In this document: positions 54,593 to 64,000 of the stretch, piece by piece
Numbering within the stretch: position 1 is the stretch's first letter
How the letters are laid out: each line of letters begins with the position of its first letter
Source of the DNA: Multifurca ochricompacta
Taxonomy: Eukaryota; Basidiomycota; Agaricomycetes; Russulales; Russulaceae
Length of the DNA: 64,000 nt
Direction of reading: 5' to 3'
NCBI GenBank assembly: GCA_022496185.1
Contig: WTXG01000110.1
Span: forward strand, 1-64,000
The notes under the pieces: generated by a model
What the model was told of the DNA's origin: nothing
The model's input: the letters and a program-made list of their open reading frames with translations, nothing else
Database searches by the model: none
Position numbers and translations under genes: made by a program

Positions 54593-56216
54593 ATGTCTCG
54601 AGAACAGCCAAATCGTGGAAACACCTTCACACGTGGATTCCGTAGACCTTTCGGTCTCAAGCCAGACTCTGGTAACAGGCACTACTTCCGCGGCTCTCGT
54701 GGTGGCCAGGGAAGGGGGGGCGGTCCTGCCAGACGGTTCGACTCCCCGTCAGAAACCAACATCAAAGACGGTTTGGATACGTCCAAGGTCATCGAAACGA
54801 TATTCCCACCGGCGCGTCCTACACCACCAGATGACGTCCCGATTGGCAACGTTAACTATGTCGCCTCGTACAACTGGGTCAACACAGAGAAACCCACCAT
54901 CGTGGTCCCAGGTACGGTGTATCTTCCCTTACTTGAGACCCACCGACTTGGAATGTTTATATCAAAAATAATTCACGTAGGTTCGCCAGCTGTGTGGGTT
55001 GGACGCGACGTCCCGTTCACGTTGCAACCCGACGACGGCTCCCACTTTGTCGACCAGAACAGCGCGCGTATGTCCGAGTACCCAATGCTGCCCCTCTTCG
55101 TTGCTGCAGACATAATACACGATAAGAAAAAGGCGCCGGTCGATTGGCCCACCGTGGACATCGTCACGGACCGCAATGGCCTGCGCAAGCTCCTGCGTTG
55201 GCTGAACCCCTCAGCGGGAAGAGAGGTCCGCGACTTTCGGATTGACGTTGAGCTCGTGGGGACGAAAACTGTCTTACTGAGCCGCTGGGAGGGTCAGACG
55301 CGTGATCCCCCAAGTGGGCGAAGCTTTGGGTTTGCCTTTGAAGCAGCAATGACGCGCGCGGCTCCGGGGTGTCCAACCTCGGGCCATCATCGCGCCATCA
55401 CATATGTAGGTTGCTATTGCATACCCTCTTGGGATTTCGTCTGATGTGAAACTTTTATTTTGTTTTATTTCTGGGAGGCAGGATATGCTGGATATGAAGA
55501 TGGTGGTCCGATTCGAGGTCGACGCGTGCTTACCTACGGATGCTAGCACAGCAACGACGGCGACGAATATAGATACGAAACGTCCCGAGAAAAAGACGGT
55601 GGCGTCGGTCGATGACCTGGCCGACGCGCTTGAAGGAATAAACCTCGTAACTTCTTCGACTCCGGCAATAACAACGACGACGACAACGACGACGACGTCA
55701 TCATCGTCATCATCATCATCATCATCAGACATCAACATCATTCACGCCGGCACGCCAGTCCCACAAGATGCCCTGCTCGAGTTGGCCTCCCGGTCTGCTT
55801 ACTTCCTCGACCAACTCGATTGGAACGAGCTCTACCCGCAACTCACCCTCGCACAGACGCCCGGGTTCCGTCTAGGTGTGCATGAACGTGGAACGTTCAC
55901 GCAGTTGCGCGAATGGCAGCTTGGAGGATCTGGCCTTCGCTCTCGGTCTGGCACTGGCACTAGCTCCAACTCTGGCTCTGGCCCATCAGATCTCACAGCG
56001 CAGCGCCAGGAGACGGCCGCGCAGATCGTGCGGCTTGCGCGGGTGTTGGAGGACATACAAGAGCTCGCGATCGCCCGCGGACCTGGCCCCGCGGGAAGCT
56101 TCAGCCTCTTGTGCGAAAATGGAGAGATGCGGGTATATGGACGCAAAGATGGGAAGAGCTGCCTGCCACCTGATGTGACGTCGCGATTCGAGGCTGGCGC
56201 AGCGGAGGTAGATTGA
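54593..56216 (+). CDS. Conserved fungal protein of unknown function
   Basis: Three exons: 54593-54911, 54981-55405, 55482-56216, total 1,479 nt, 492 aa; both introns are GT..AG (69 and 76 bp). Residues 1-50 are Arg/Gly-rich (RGSRGGQGRGGGPARRF), suggestive of RNA binding. The core has PTIVVPGSPAVWVGRDVPFT, FVDQNSARMSEYPMLPLF, VDIVTDRNGLRKLLRWL, FRIDVELVGTKTVLLSRWEG and TYDMLDMKMVVRFEVDACLP. This motif series is common in fungal proteins, some of which carry an automatic geranylgeranyl pyrophosphate synthase label. No aspartate-rich DDXXD prenyltransferase motif is visible, so that label looks wrong. A Thr/Ser homopolymer tract lies in exon 3 (about 55665-55730). Function unknown. Confidence 0.8.
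55665..55730 (+). repeat. Coding trinucleotide repeat (ACG/ACA)n (TCA/TCG)n
   Basis: Encodes about nine Thr then ten Ser in exon 3 of the preceding gene; likely length-variable between strains. Confidence 0.85.
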
Positions 56217-58040
56217 ATCTTGGAAGGGAGCATCTGAAAAGATTTCTGTATAAAGTTTTTCTTTTCCTTTTCTTTTTTTTTTTCTTACGAATGATGGTCA
56301 GATGGTCAAGTGAGTTTTCTCAAGCCCGTTTCTGTCAGCATGAAGAATAACAGGACGTTATCTTCTCTTTCTTTCTTACTTTCTCTGAAATCAGCTGGCC
56401 GCCCTTAGCCTCTTTATTACCTCGGTGATTCGATTAGAACAAACAAAACGAAGGGTGTGTAAGTAGGAAAGGGTCGGTGAAATTACGGATATAATGAATG
56501 TATGAATGTTGTGTAATGTAATGTGTAACCGAGCGTAACTGAGTGAGCCGATAAGCACGGGTAAAGCACATTCCTCCTCCTCACCTCACTACTACTACTC
56601 AACATCTGAACTCCGCACTGATTGGTTCCGCGACGCACACGCGCTTGCGACGTCTCTTAGTCCTGGTACTTGCGGAATAGTATGTGAGAAAGCCGAGGGG
56701 GAAGGAGAAAAGAAAACCAAAAGATTGTTCAAATTGTTTGTTTGATGTGATGCGAAGCGCGACCTGTACTAACTAGTATGGTGTCCTCTAATCTATGAAG
56801 AAAACCGCGACCTGCACTACCGCCACCATCAGGTTCCATTTCTTTAGCTCATCCCATCCCCTCCCCCCTCTCTCCGAGTGAGTATCGTAGCCTCTGTTTC
56901 AAAAGGGTCTTACAGATGGCTGAAATTTCTCATTACTCTCGTATTTTGAGCGATCAAGAGGACCTCATCTGTTCTTCCTTTGCTTGCTTCCTGCCTCCTG
57001 CGCGTAATTACATTTCTTTCCTTATTAAATGTTGCGTAAACGATCTGCGGTTGCATACCCTTGGCGCGTTTTTGAGGGTTTGGGGTTCTTGACTCAATTA
57101 AAGCAAGCAATAGCAATGCCAAGTAAGCCACAGCTCTCTACTTCATCCCCATCTCCGTTTCGCCTCCGATCACCCCCGGGCGCACAACGCGTCAGTAACC
57201 GACCCCATACCTATACCCGCCCCTCGGAAAAGGGAGGCCCAGGGGTTTTGGTTTTAAAATAAAATTCTCGTATACTCCCAGGGGGAACACCAAATTAGGC
57301 TCGGAGGGAGCCGTAAGGTAAGCGAGACGAGAGAAATGGAACCAGGGATTAAATTCGGGCGGATCTATCAGGAACAACCGGCACGTCCTAACTGTATTCG
57401 GAAGGGCCAGAATGTTGAGAGGACGTACGAGGTACAAGGCAAGGTGGTGGGAGGAGTGCAACATCATGGGGATGAAGACTTGGAAGAAGGGGAAGGGGGA
57501 GTTGGTGATGGCCCGGAGGATGGATAGATTCTGTTTATGTAAGCATACGGCCTGCCTAAGGTAGTAGGCTAGGCTCTAGGCTTGGCAGTCTTTTTGGTGG
57601 CGCGTGGTGCGGGTAAGGCGGATCGCACCACGTGGCGACGTGGCTAGCCGTCGATTGCGGTGGATGGTAAATGGTGGATGAATAAATAACTGCCACCAGC
57701 AAGTCAGAATGATGCCGCGACACCTCCCACCCCCAAAAGCAGATACAAAAAAAGCAGATTTTTAGGCGAAGGTTGGGTAAGCGCTGGTCAGAGGGCAAGT
57801 CATCGCCCGTGGGATGCAAGATCAGCACCAATGTGCTACAAAGCATAAGGAGCGTCCTGTCGCGTGATTTCCACGTTGAGTGGGTGCAAATTGGAAGCTC
57901 TTGAATTGATATAGAAGTCGAATGAATGAGCAATTGAGCCAGAAAGTTGTGATGCGTCATCGCGTTACCCGCCTTGAGGTTTAGAGCTTACGCCATAGTT
58001 CGTCCTCAAGGCTAACGGACTTAGGGCGTCGAAGAATCAA
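56217..58040. other. Intergenic region, no gene supported
   Basis: Several short ORFs on both strands lack family signature or consistent splice structure. Pyrimidine tracts near 56260-56285 follow the upstream gene. A small plus ORF at 57336-57527 (ending in an acidic Gly/Glu tail) is not supported further. Confidence 0.4.
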
Positions 58041-58533
58041 TGAAAGTTCCAAACTTGGGACACTCATCTTTCGTCAAAATTACGGATGCATCGGGAGGGT
58101 TTGAAGTGCCTTCGATACAACTGGAGCTTGACCTGACTATCAAAAGCATTAGAATGTATTGTTTTGTGGCTGTGAAGGTTGCTTAAGGATCGGTGGGAAA
58201 ACTACGCCTATAATTTGTGAAAGCGGGGAACGGGCAATTCATCACCAAGTAGCCGGTAGCTTTCTGCACTCAATCCAAGACGTCAATTACGAGGGTGGGA
58301 GGTTGGAATGGCTGGACATAGGATTGGATATCGAAGATGCTTTAACACCACCAAAGGGAACGTGGGTGTGTCTAAAGAACGTAAAAGAAGAAGCGATCGG
58401 GCTCAGTTTAGTGTTAGATAGGAGGAACGAGACGGAGGAGTACCCAAAGTGGATGATGATGCTGAACGGCTTGAGGCGAGATTACATAGCCGAGGGTGAG
58501 GTGGACTTGGGCCGTATACGAAGACGACGTTGA
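58041..58533 (+). CDS. Tentative small hypothetical gene
   Basis: Two adjoining open stretches in different frames: 58041-58181 (MKVPNLGHSSFVKITDASGG...IQLELDLTIKSIRMYC) and about 58160-58533 (AIHHQVAGSFLHSIQDVNYE, LEWLDIGLDIEDAL, ending RRDYIAEGEVDLGRIRRRR). Amino-acid composition looks protein-like, and a short intron near 58170-58220 could join them, but I could not fix in-frame borders. No family recognised. Confidence 0.3.
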
Positions 58534-59270
58534 AAGGCAAAGGGTAGAGGATACCGGTAAAGCGGGGAAAGATAGGCTTGTGAGAAGGGAAGGGGACGGC
58601 GTGGAATATGTGGGATTTGAACTGTGAGAACGTTGTGACCAATTGGAGAAGGGAGAGAACTGAGCATGGGAGAGATTGAAATGAATGATTAATGGATCAT
58701 GAGGAAGGTGAGAGCGGGAGAGCGGGGAATGATTATTGATTATTGTATTGGAGGTCCTGGACGGGTGCACGATAGGAATTCTATAGAAATAGGAATGGGA
58801 AGAGGGAATAGGAATAGGAATAGTTGAATGAGTTTTGTTGCACTTGCTTGTTACCAATGTTCGGATGGTCCAAAGGCCGGGAGTTGGGTTTAGAGATAAG
58901 ATAAGATAAGATTTGAGCTCTACTCTCGGACGACGGTGAGTTATCGGAGATTGCCGGAATAAATTAACCCCAGCTCACCACTGACAACTAGCCTTAACAT
59001 TAAAACTCCGACCTTATTTCAGTCCAACAACTCCAACTCAACCAAAACAAAAACCAAAAACCAAAACCCAAAAAGAAATAATATTAATAAATATTCATGA
59101 CGCGCGTCCACTTGTTGTATATCAGCAGCCTTAGCCTTGACCTTGACTGTTCATCACTCTTTATTACAATCATCCACCATCTCTCTCTTTCCCTTCTTCC
59201 CCCTCTCTGTTCGTTCTAATCATTCTTTCCCCCTTCCTAAACTTTCACTTTTAAACCTCCCCTACCGCAT
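58534..59270. other. Upstream region of the proteasome gene
   Basis: Purine-rich then A-rich (59040-59090), then a long CT-rich tract (59150-59260) directly before the start codon, as is common for highly expressed fungal genes. No gene seen. Confidence 0.5.
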
Positions 59271-60444
59271 ATGCCAGACATGTCCGCTATTGTAAATCCC
59301 CAACAAAGACAATTCAACCCGTATGCCGAAAATGGTGGAACCATTCTCGCCATCGCAGGTGCAGACTTTACTGTCATCGCTGGCGACACCCGCCAAAGCG
59401 AGGGTTACAGCATTCAGACTCGTTACGCACCCAAGGTTTTCCATTTGTTTGTCTAATTCTTCTAATAATTTCCCAATCTCGGGCTCGGGATACTATATCT
59501 ACCTTCCGCTGACGCGTCCCGTTAGGACCGACCGTGCCGTGCTCGCTGTGAATGGTTTTGCCGCGGACGGCAACATGTTCGTGAAGAAAGTCAAGCAAAG
59601 ACTCGAGGTGCACTTAACGTTATCCCACCTCTTCTTTGGTTCAACTGATCGCCTCCATTTTCATTTATCAAGTGGTACCGACATGCTCACGCAAAGGATA
59701 TGCCCTTGCGCGCTATCGCGCGTCTAATCCAAACGATGCTTTACGCCCAGCGCTTCTTCCCTTACTATGTTTACAACATACTTGGTGGGATTGAGGAAGA
59801 CGGTAAGTCTGATCCTTTTTTTTAGACCCCTTTGTCTTTGCCAAGTGAGGCACTCATCCCGCTATTGATACACAGGTACTGGCGCTGTTTACTCTTTTGA
59901 TCCCGTAGGATCATACGAACGTGAGGCATGTCGTGCTGCTGGAGCTGCACAGTCCCTAGTACAACCCTTCCTCGACAATCAGGTGAGCTTTACAACCAAA
60001 CGGAATCCCCTTTACCGCTCGGTCCACCTCCCTCACCCGGCCCACTGTCTCTCCGATCTCTCCCCGACTTTTCACCGGCCCCGGGCCCCTCGTTAACTCC
60101 GGCTTTCTTAATTAGATCTACTTCAAGAACCAGACACCTGCGCAGGGCTCATCACATCCGGCACACCTACCATTACCAGACGTTCTCTCTATCGTGATCG
60201 ACTCATTCACCAGCGCAACGGAGCGTCATATCGAGGTGCGCTTCCATTTCTCCATCCCCGTTTATGGCCGTATCGATGATGACCTATATTCCAGGTAGGT
60301 GATGGTCTGGAGATGTACATCGTTTTGGCAAAAGGACGGACCCTACCTGACGCGGTAACAACTTTACGGCCGCAGGAACTTCCTTCTTCCGCAGGTGATG
60401 GTGAGAGGGTATTTGTACTGAAACGAGATTTGAAGAAAGACTAG
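59271..60444 (+). CDS. PRE7: 20S proteasome subunit beta type-6
   Basis: Six exons: 59271-59446, 59526-59607, 59673-59802, 59876-59982, 60116-60235, 60295-60444; 765 nt, 254 aa; all introns are GT..AG (59-133 bp) and the frame closes. Landmarks: [132 protein letters not shown]. These match eukaryotic beta-6 (yeast Pre7, human PSMB1), a non-catalytic beta subunit of the 20S core that degrades ubiquitin-tagged proteins in cytosol and nucleus. The length fits the family. Start is the first ATG; a second Met lies three codons on. Confidence 0.95.
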
Positions 60445-60959
60445 CCCTTTGTATAATACTTTATCCATCGGCTCGCAATGGGCCGTGCATCCTCATATCA
60501 CCGTACTGCCTTGCTGTTAATGACTATTGTCACTTGTCGCATGTATTTTTTTTTTTTTGTTTCGGCATTTTTGGCATCAATGTTGTGGAAATTTATGCAA
60601 CAATGCAAGTGGTACAAGATGGCCAAGGCTGTGTGTGTGCGTGTGTGTGTGATCACTTGGTTGCCACGCCACCCCGCTCCCTACTTGGTGATTGTCACGA
60701 CGAGTGACAAAATAGGAACAAACTCAAACATTCTCTCTCACTCTCTCCTTCTCTCCCTTTCCTCATACTCATACCGCCTTGGCACCCCCTCTCTCCCTAT
60801 CATCCCCTTCCGGCTCCTCGCCCAGTGCGCTCACGCCCCATCAAACGCTCAAGACCGTCCTTTCGTCTCCCTCGGTTTACGCCAATAGAGAAAACCCTTG
60901 TCAATTTAATACCCCCCTCCCCTCTCATTCCCTCCAGCCTCCTGCTTTTCAACCTTCCC
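60445..60959. other. Intergenic region between proteasome gene and ROT1
   Basis: Contains a (GT)n microsatellite at 60631-60650, a poly-T run at about 60547-60560 and a CT-rich tract (60725-60790) that is probably part of the ROT1 promoter. Confidence 0.5.
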
Positions 60960-61839
60960 ATGTTCCTCAGAACACTCGCTTTTCTCGTCATTGCGTCCGT
61001 CTCTGCTCTTGCGCAGATAACGTATGACTCTGCACATAATGCCACCCCTATTGGAGGAACATGGTGTTCAGGTTCTCAGAACGTTGTAACCGGTTCTGTG
61101 CGTATTGTGGCGCGTGATTAGCTCCGGGCCCTTCATTCATTGATTTTTCTTTTTGTTGGATTTGACTAGGGCTTTGCAAATCCTGCCAACCTTACCTTCG
61201 TCTACCCCAAGACAACTGGGATCTCTTTCTCGTTGTGTGTAGACTCGTTCATTCTTTATCGCCAAGCGTTCAACCCGTGTTTGACTTAACCCTTTGCAGT
61301 ACAGAAACCGGATTCTATGAAGTTGCTCGATACCGGATGTCTGGAAACGGTATGTATCCGCACTTATTCTCCCCCTGTGCTCACCCCTTATTCTTGTAGG
61401 TTCGTCACCACAATGTATCATTGCTGTCGTGAACTGGGCCCATGGCACGTTTACCTATAATCTGAACGGATCTATAACCCTGTATCCATTTGGCGACGGA
61501 TACCAACAAATTCAATCGCCCTGCGCTGCAAAATCCAGTTTTATAGAGACTTACAACGACACGGAGCTTTACCAATCGTGGCAAATTTTCAGAGACCCAA
61601 CCGACGGACCCAAGCTTCACTTATTCCAATTTGATGGAGCGCCCCTTCCGCCCATGTTCTATAATTCCGAAACGCCATCCATGCTTCCCACTCGCCCATT
61701 ACGCAACGTTTCTTCCCCAAGCCCTTCCTCGAGTGTCTCAAAACGTGCCGTTCCCAATAGCGCACCACCAATTCAGCGATGGGAAGCCGCAGGCTTCATT
61801 GCTGTCGGCGCATTGCTTGGGGGTGCACTCCTCATATAG
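60960..61839 (+). CDS. ROT1: ROT1-like endoplasmic reticulum chaperone
   Basis: Four exons: 60960-61097, 61170-61231, 61300-61349, 61400-61839; 690 nt, 229 aa; frame closes. An N-terminal signal peptide (MFLRTLAFLVIASVSALAQ) is followed by GGTWCSGSQNVVTGSGFANP, FVYPKTTGISFSTETGFYEV, ARYRMSGNG, QCIIAVVNWAHGTFTYNLNG, FGDGYQQIQSPC, QSWQIFRDPTDGPKLHLFQF, PMFYNSETPSMLPTRPL and a C-terminal hydrophobic segment (GFIAVGALLGGALLI). This is the order of yeast Rot1, an essential ER membrane chaperone needed for folding and N-glycosylation and for cell-wall beta-1,6-glucan. Several NxT/S sites are visible. The start at 60960 is chosen because it opens directly with the signal peptide. Confidence 0.92.
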
Positions 61840-63025
61840 AGCTAGGTGCCGTGGCACAAGGTGGAGCCGCTGTGCAGGTTGGAGCGAAGCCGGGCAGATG
61901 CAGAGCAGACAAATTCGGACTTGGAGCAGACACTCGTCAGAACCCTATAAACCCACACAGTACTTTTCTTTTCTTTTTACCCACCGCCTCCGATACCCAA
62001 TCAGTTGGAGAAACACGTTCATTTGTTTCCCTATCGTATGAACCTACTCTGAACCGGTGGCTCGGATTTGCAACGCTATGCCTTATTCACAGCAAGCATT
62101 TTTATTTTCTATAAGCTTTTTTCTTTATTTACTACCTTTTTTTTTTTGCTGCATGCTTTGATTTGGTGTGCTATGATGTGAGATTCTGTGTGTTGTTTTG
62201 AGTAAATCTAAGTATTACTTTATATGGGGTTGGGGTGATGATAGATTAACCCCCTCGGCAAAACGTCGGAGAAATTGGAACACCTCGAGTCGCGGCGGTC
62301 GCGGTCACATTTATTCTACGATGATGATCATGAACACGAACAACAACTTGACACTGATCACGAAACCTAGGTCTGATTTCAAATCCAACTCTATATTGCT
62401 TCTTTCGAGTGAAGCGCAGGATGCACACAGGATGCATGAAGTATGTGGCACTTTTTCATTTTATTTGGTATTTTGTGTCAATAACACGGATGTCAGTTAA
62501 CGATTTTGCAAAAGTTGTCAGTTGTCAGACTAAGTTGTGCCTCACTTCTGTGCTCCCCCATGGTTCTGTCCAATTGATACTCTATTTGGTCCATAAGGTC
62601 GTGTCATATGGTATGGCTCGGCCATCTTTATCAAGAAAAAAAAAGAAAGAAAGAAAGAAAAAGGGGGGAGGTGAAGGTGGAAGGAACCGCTGCGATTGCC
62701 GGTCTCTTGGCTATTGTCTATGAAACGCGGGATAACCTGTGCGTGCGATGATTCTTTCTCTATCCTTTGAGAATAAGAGGAGAATGTCCTCGGTGCAGTT
62801 AGTTACATTTGCTGATTCTTCGAACCATCACACAGGACGGACATACCCGCGCACCTCCGTCAATGTCTCAAATGGATATAAAATTAAATTAAAATAAAAT
62901 AAACTGGGGTAAGTCTAATACATCTATGGGTGTTGGGACTCTTCCACTTCCACAAGGTCATGCATGGTCTCTGATGGACGAAACAAGTCAGGCGACGGCG
63001 CCACTGGCCGTCAACGTTTCTCGAA
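61840..63025. other. Intergenic region, no gene supported
   Basis: Contains a poly-T run (62129-62148) and a purine-rich tract with AAAG units (62635-62670). Short ORFs only. Confidence 0.5.
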
Positions 63026-63893
63026 TCATATGGTCTCGAGCTCGTACCACTCGCCGGTACTGGCGATAGAACTTTCCGCGCGGAAGAATGTGCCATTATG
63101 GTCAAGTACCCCAATCCCACGAATCACACACTCAGATGGACGGGGAGGGTGGGCCTTGAGCTCCAGGCTCCGTTTACTGTCCCCTGCCTGAAAACAAAAA
63201 AAAAAACCTTGTTTTGGATTACGCAGTATGTGGGGTGCGGTCAACAAATGGAGTACCGTGCACGCCCCTCTTCCCCCTCCCTCTCTTCCTTCCCCTCCCC
63301 ACCGCAACCTTGACCGCGGACTGGGGGAAGGCTGTGGAGCAAAATTAGAGCAAATTTTGCCTTTGTTTAAGGTCTGTTTGGTGTTTGATTGCGCATTGAA
63401 TTTCCATATCAAAATACGTAAAGGTCACACACAGCATGAAGGCCTGACGGAAACAAAAAAAGGAATGAACCCCGAGGGCAAAGGAAAAGAAAGCGATAAT
63501 ATATATATAATTATATACGTCTGGAATTATGGCGCACCGCTGCACCGGTTCCCGATCCAAGTTCAGGGGCTTTCAGTTAGGTAAAGTCTCCCCGGCCAGT
63601 CGCGCATTATGTCTGGACGATAACTTGAGTGTATAGGATCCGAACGAAGGGGCTACGTGATCGAAAAGTCTGTTAGTCTGTCCTGTCGTAACAACCAATG
63701 ACCCGTCAGAGTACTGATAGGTCGAACCATCTGCCAGTGACGCGCGTGGAGAGAAGAATACATCTGGGTATACATTATCGCATGCCCAGTCAAACCGAGA
63801 ACAGGTGATACTCATCGTGTGAGGGAGCGCATCCCCCCGTGATACGACGCAACTGCAGCAGGCTATAATGATGATCATCACCATGATCATCAC
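63026..63893 (-). CDS. Tentative hypothetical protein, possibly secreted
   Basis: Two minus-strand coding-like stretches. 63893-63573 begins MMIMVMIIIIACCSC, which is signal-peptide-like, and reads DVFFSPRASLADGSTYQYSD, GSLVVTTGQTNRLFDHVAPS, FGSYTLKLSSR. A later one, about 63190-63026, starts after a good acceptor (poly-pyrimidine then CAG at about 63193) and reads GDSKRSLELKAHPPRPSE, CVIRGIGVLDHNGTFFRAES, STGEWYELETI, stop. The pieces look like parts of one protein, but the joining exon or donor was not resolved. No family recognised. Confidence 0.4.
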
Positions 63894-64000
63894 GCTAGAT
63901 TCTGAGCGTGCTTCGCTCGTAACGCTCTCTGTCCACGGGATCGTCTAGAGCCAAGAGCATACCCCCAACCCCGCAACCCCCCCCACCCCACTTTTTCTTT
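63894..64000. other. Right edge, no feature
   Basis: Short C-rich sequence; nothing recognised. Confidence 0.4.

Noticed and set aside
54593..56216. Geranylgeranyl pyrophosphate synthase
   Set aside because: No aspartate-rich metal-binding motif is visible in the translation.
58414..58857. Minus-strand 147-codon Ser/Pro/His-rich ORF
   Set aside because: Low-complexity antisense of a purine-rich stretch; no domain or splice logic.
60631..60650. Regulatory element
   Set aside because: A plain (GT)n microsatellite; no reason to assign function.

Overview
The window looks like a piece of a filamentous basidiomycete genome, probably an Agaricomycete. Host genes are intron-dense with GT..AG introns of about 40-90 bp, and the recognisable proteins are fungal (20S proteasome beta-6, ROT1, an F-box protein, a probable Ssr4 subunit). 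No rRNA, tRNA or CRISPR feature was recognised. All boundaries were read by eye; terminal repeats, target-site duplications (TSDs) and intron junctions were checked base by base, protein family names by recognition only.

Region 1 to about 49.2 kb is almost solid nested transposable-element sequence. Left block: copia element A (1-11266, minus, running off the left edge) holds chromovirus Gy1 (1849-9336, TSD TCAGA). Copia A itself sits in a much older CpG-poor chromovirus, Gy3 (11267-16710), which also carries two solo LTRs (TSDs GGCAT and TTTAC). Middle block: an old chromovirus, Gy5 (pieces from 18159 to 38528), was split by copia B (20448-36059, TSD AGAAG), by a palindromic Tc1-like element (18534-20126, TSD TA) and by a hAT-like element (36469-38492, 8-bp TSD AAAGAGGG). 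Copia B was split in turn by a second palindromic Tc1-like element (25227-26848, TSD TA) and by chromovirus Gy2 (27285-34767, TSD ATATG). If these two insertions and their duplications are disregarded, the copia B pol frame has no stop. Right block: chromovirus Gy4 (38856-46281, plus, TSD GTGAG), a second hAT-like element (47060-48453) and a solo LTR (48467-49203, TSD GGTCC).

The chromoviruses (Gy1-Gy5) form one lineage. Where it can be seen, each has an 11-nt primer site two bases inside the 5' LTR that is perfectly complementary to an LTR segment about 34 nt after a TATA box, which is the arrangement of Tf1-type self-priming. Gag and pol overlap in a -1 relation, the integrase ends in a chromodomain, and 36-39 nt after pol there is an extra third ORF. 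That ORF encodes a protein with an acidic N-terminal part, a coiled coil and four tandem zinc-knuckle-like motifs. It is present in four copies here.

Region 49.4-64 kb is ordinary gene-rich DNA: an F-box gene (minus), a probable ssr4 gene (plus), a conserved fungal gene of unknown function (plus), the proteasome beta-6 gene (plus), ROT1 (plus) and a tentative minus-strand gene at the right edge. These are independent housekeeping or unknown genes with their own upstream regions; no operon or cluster logic is apparent.
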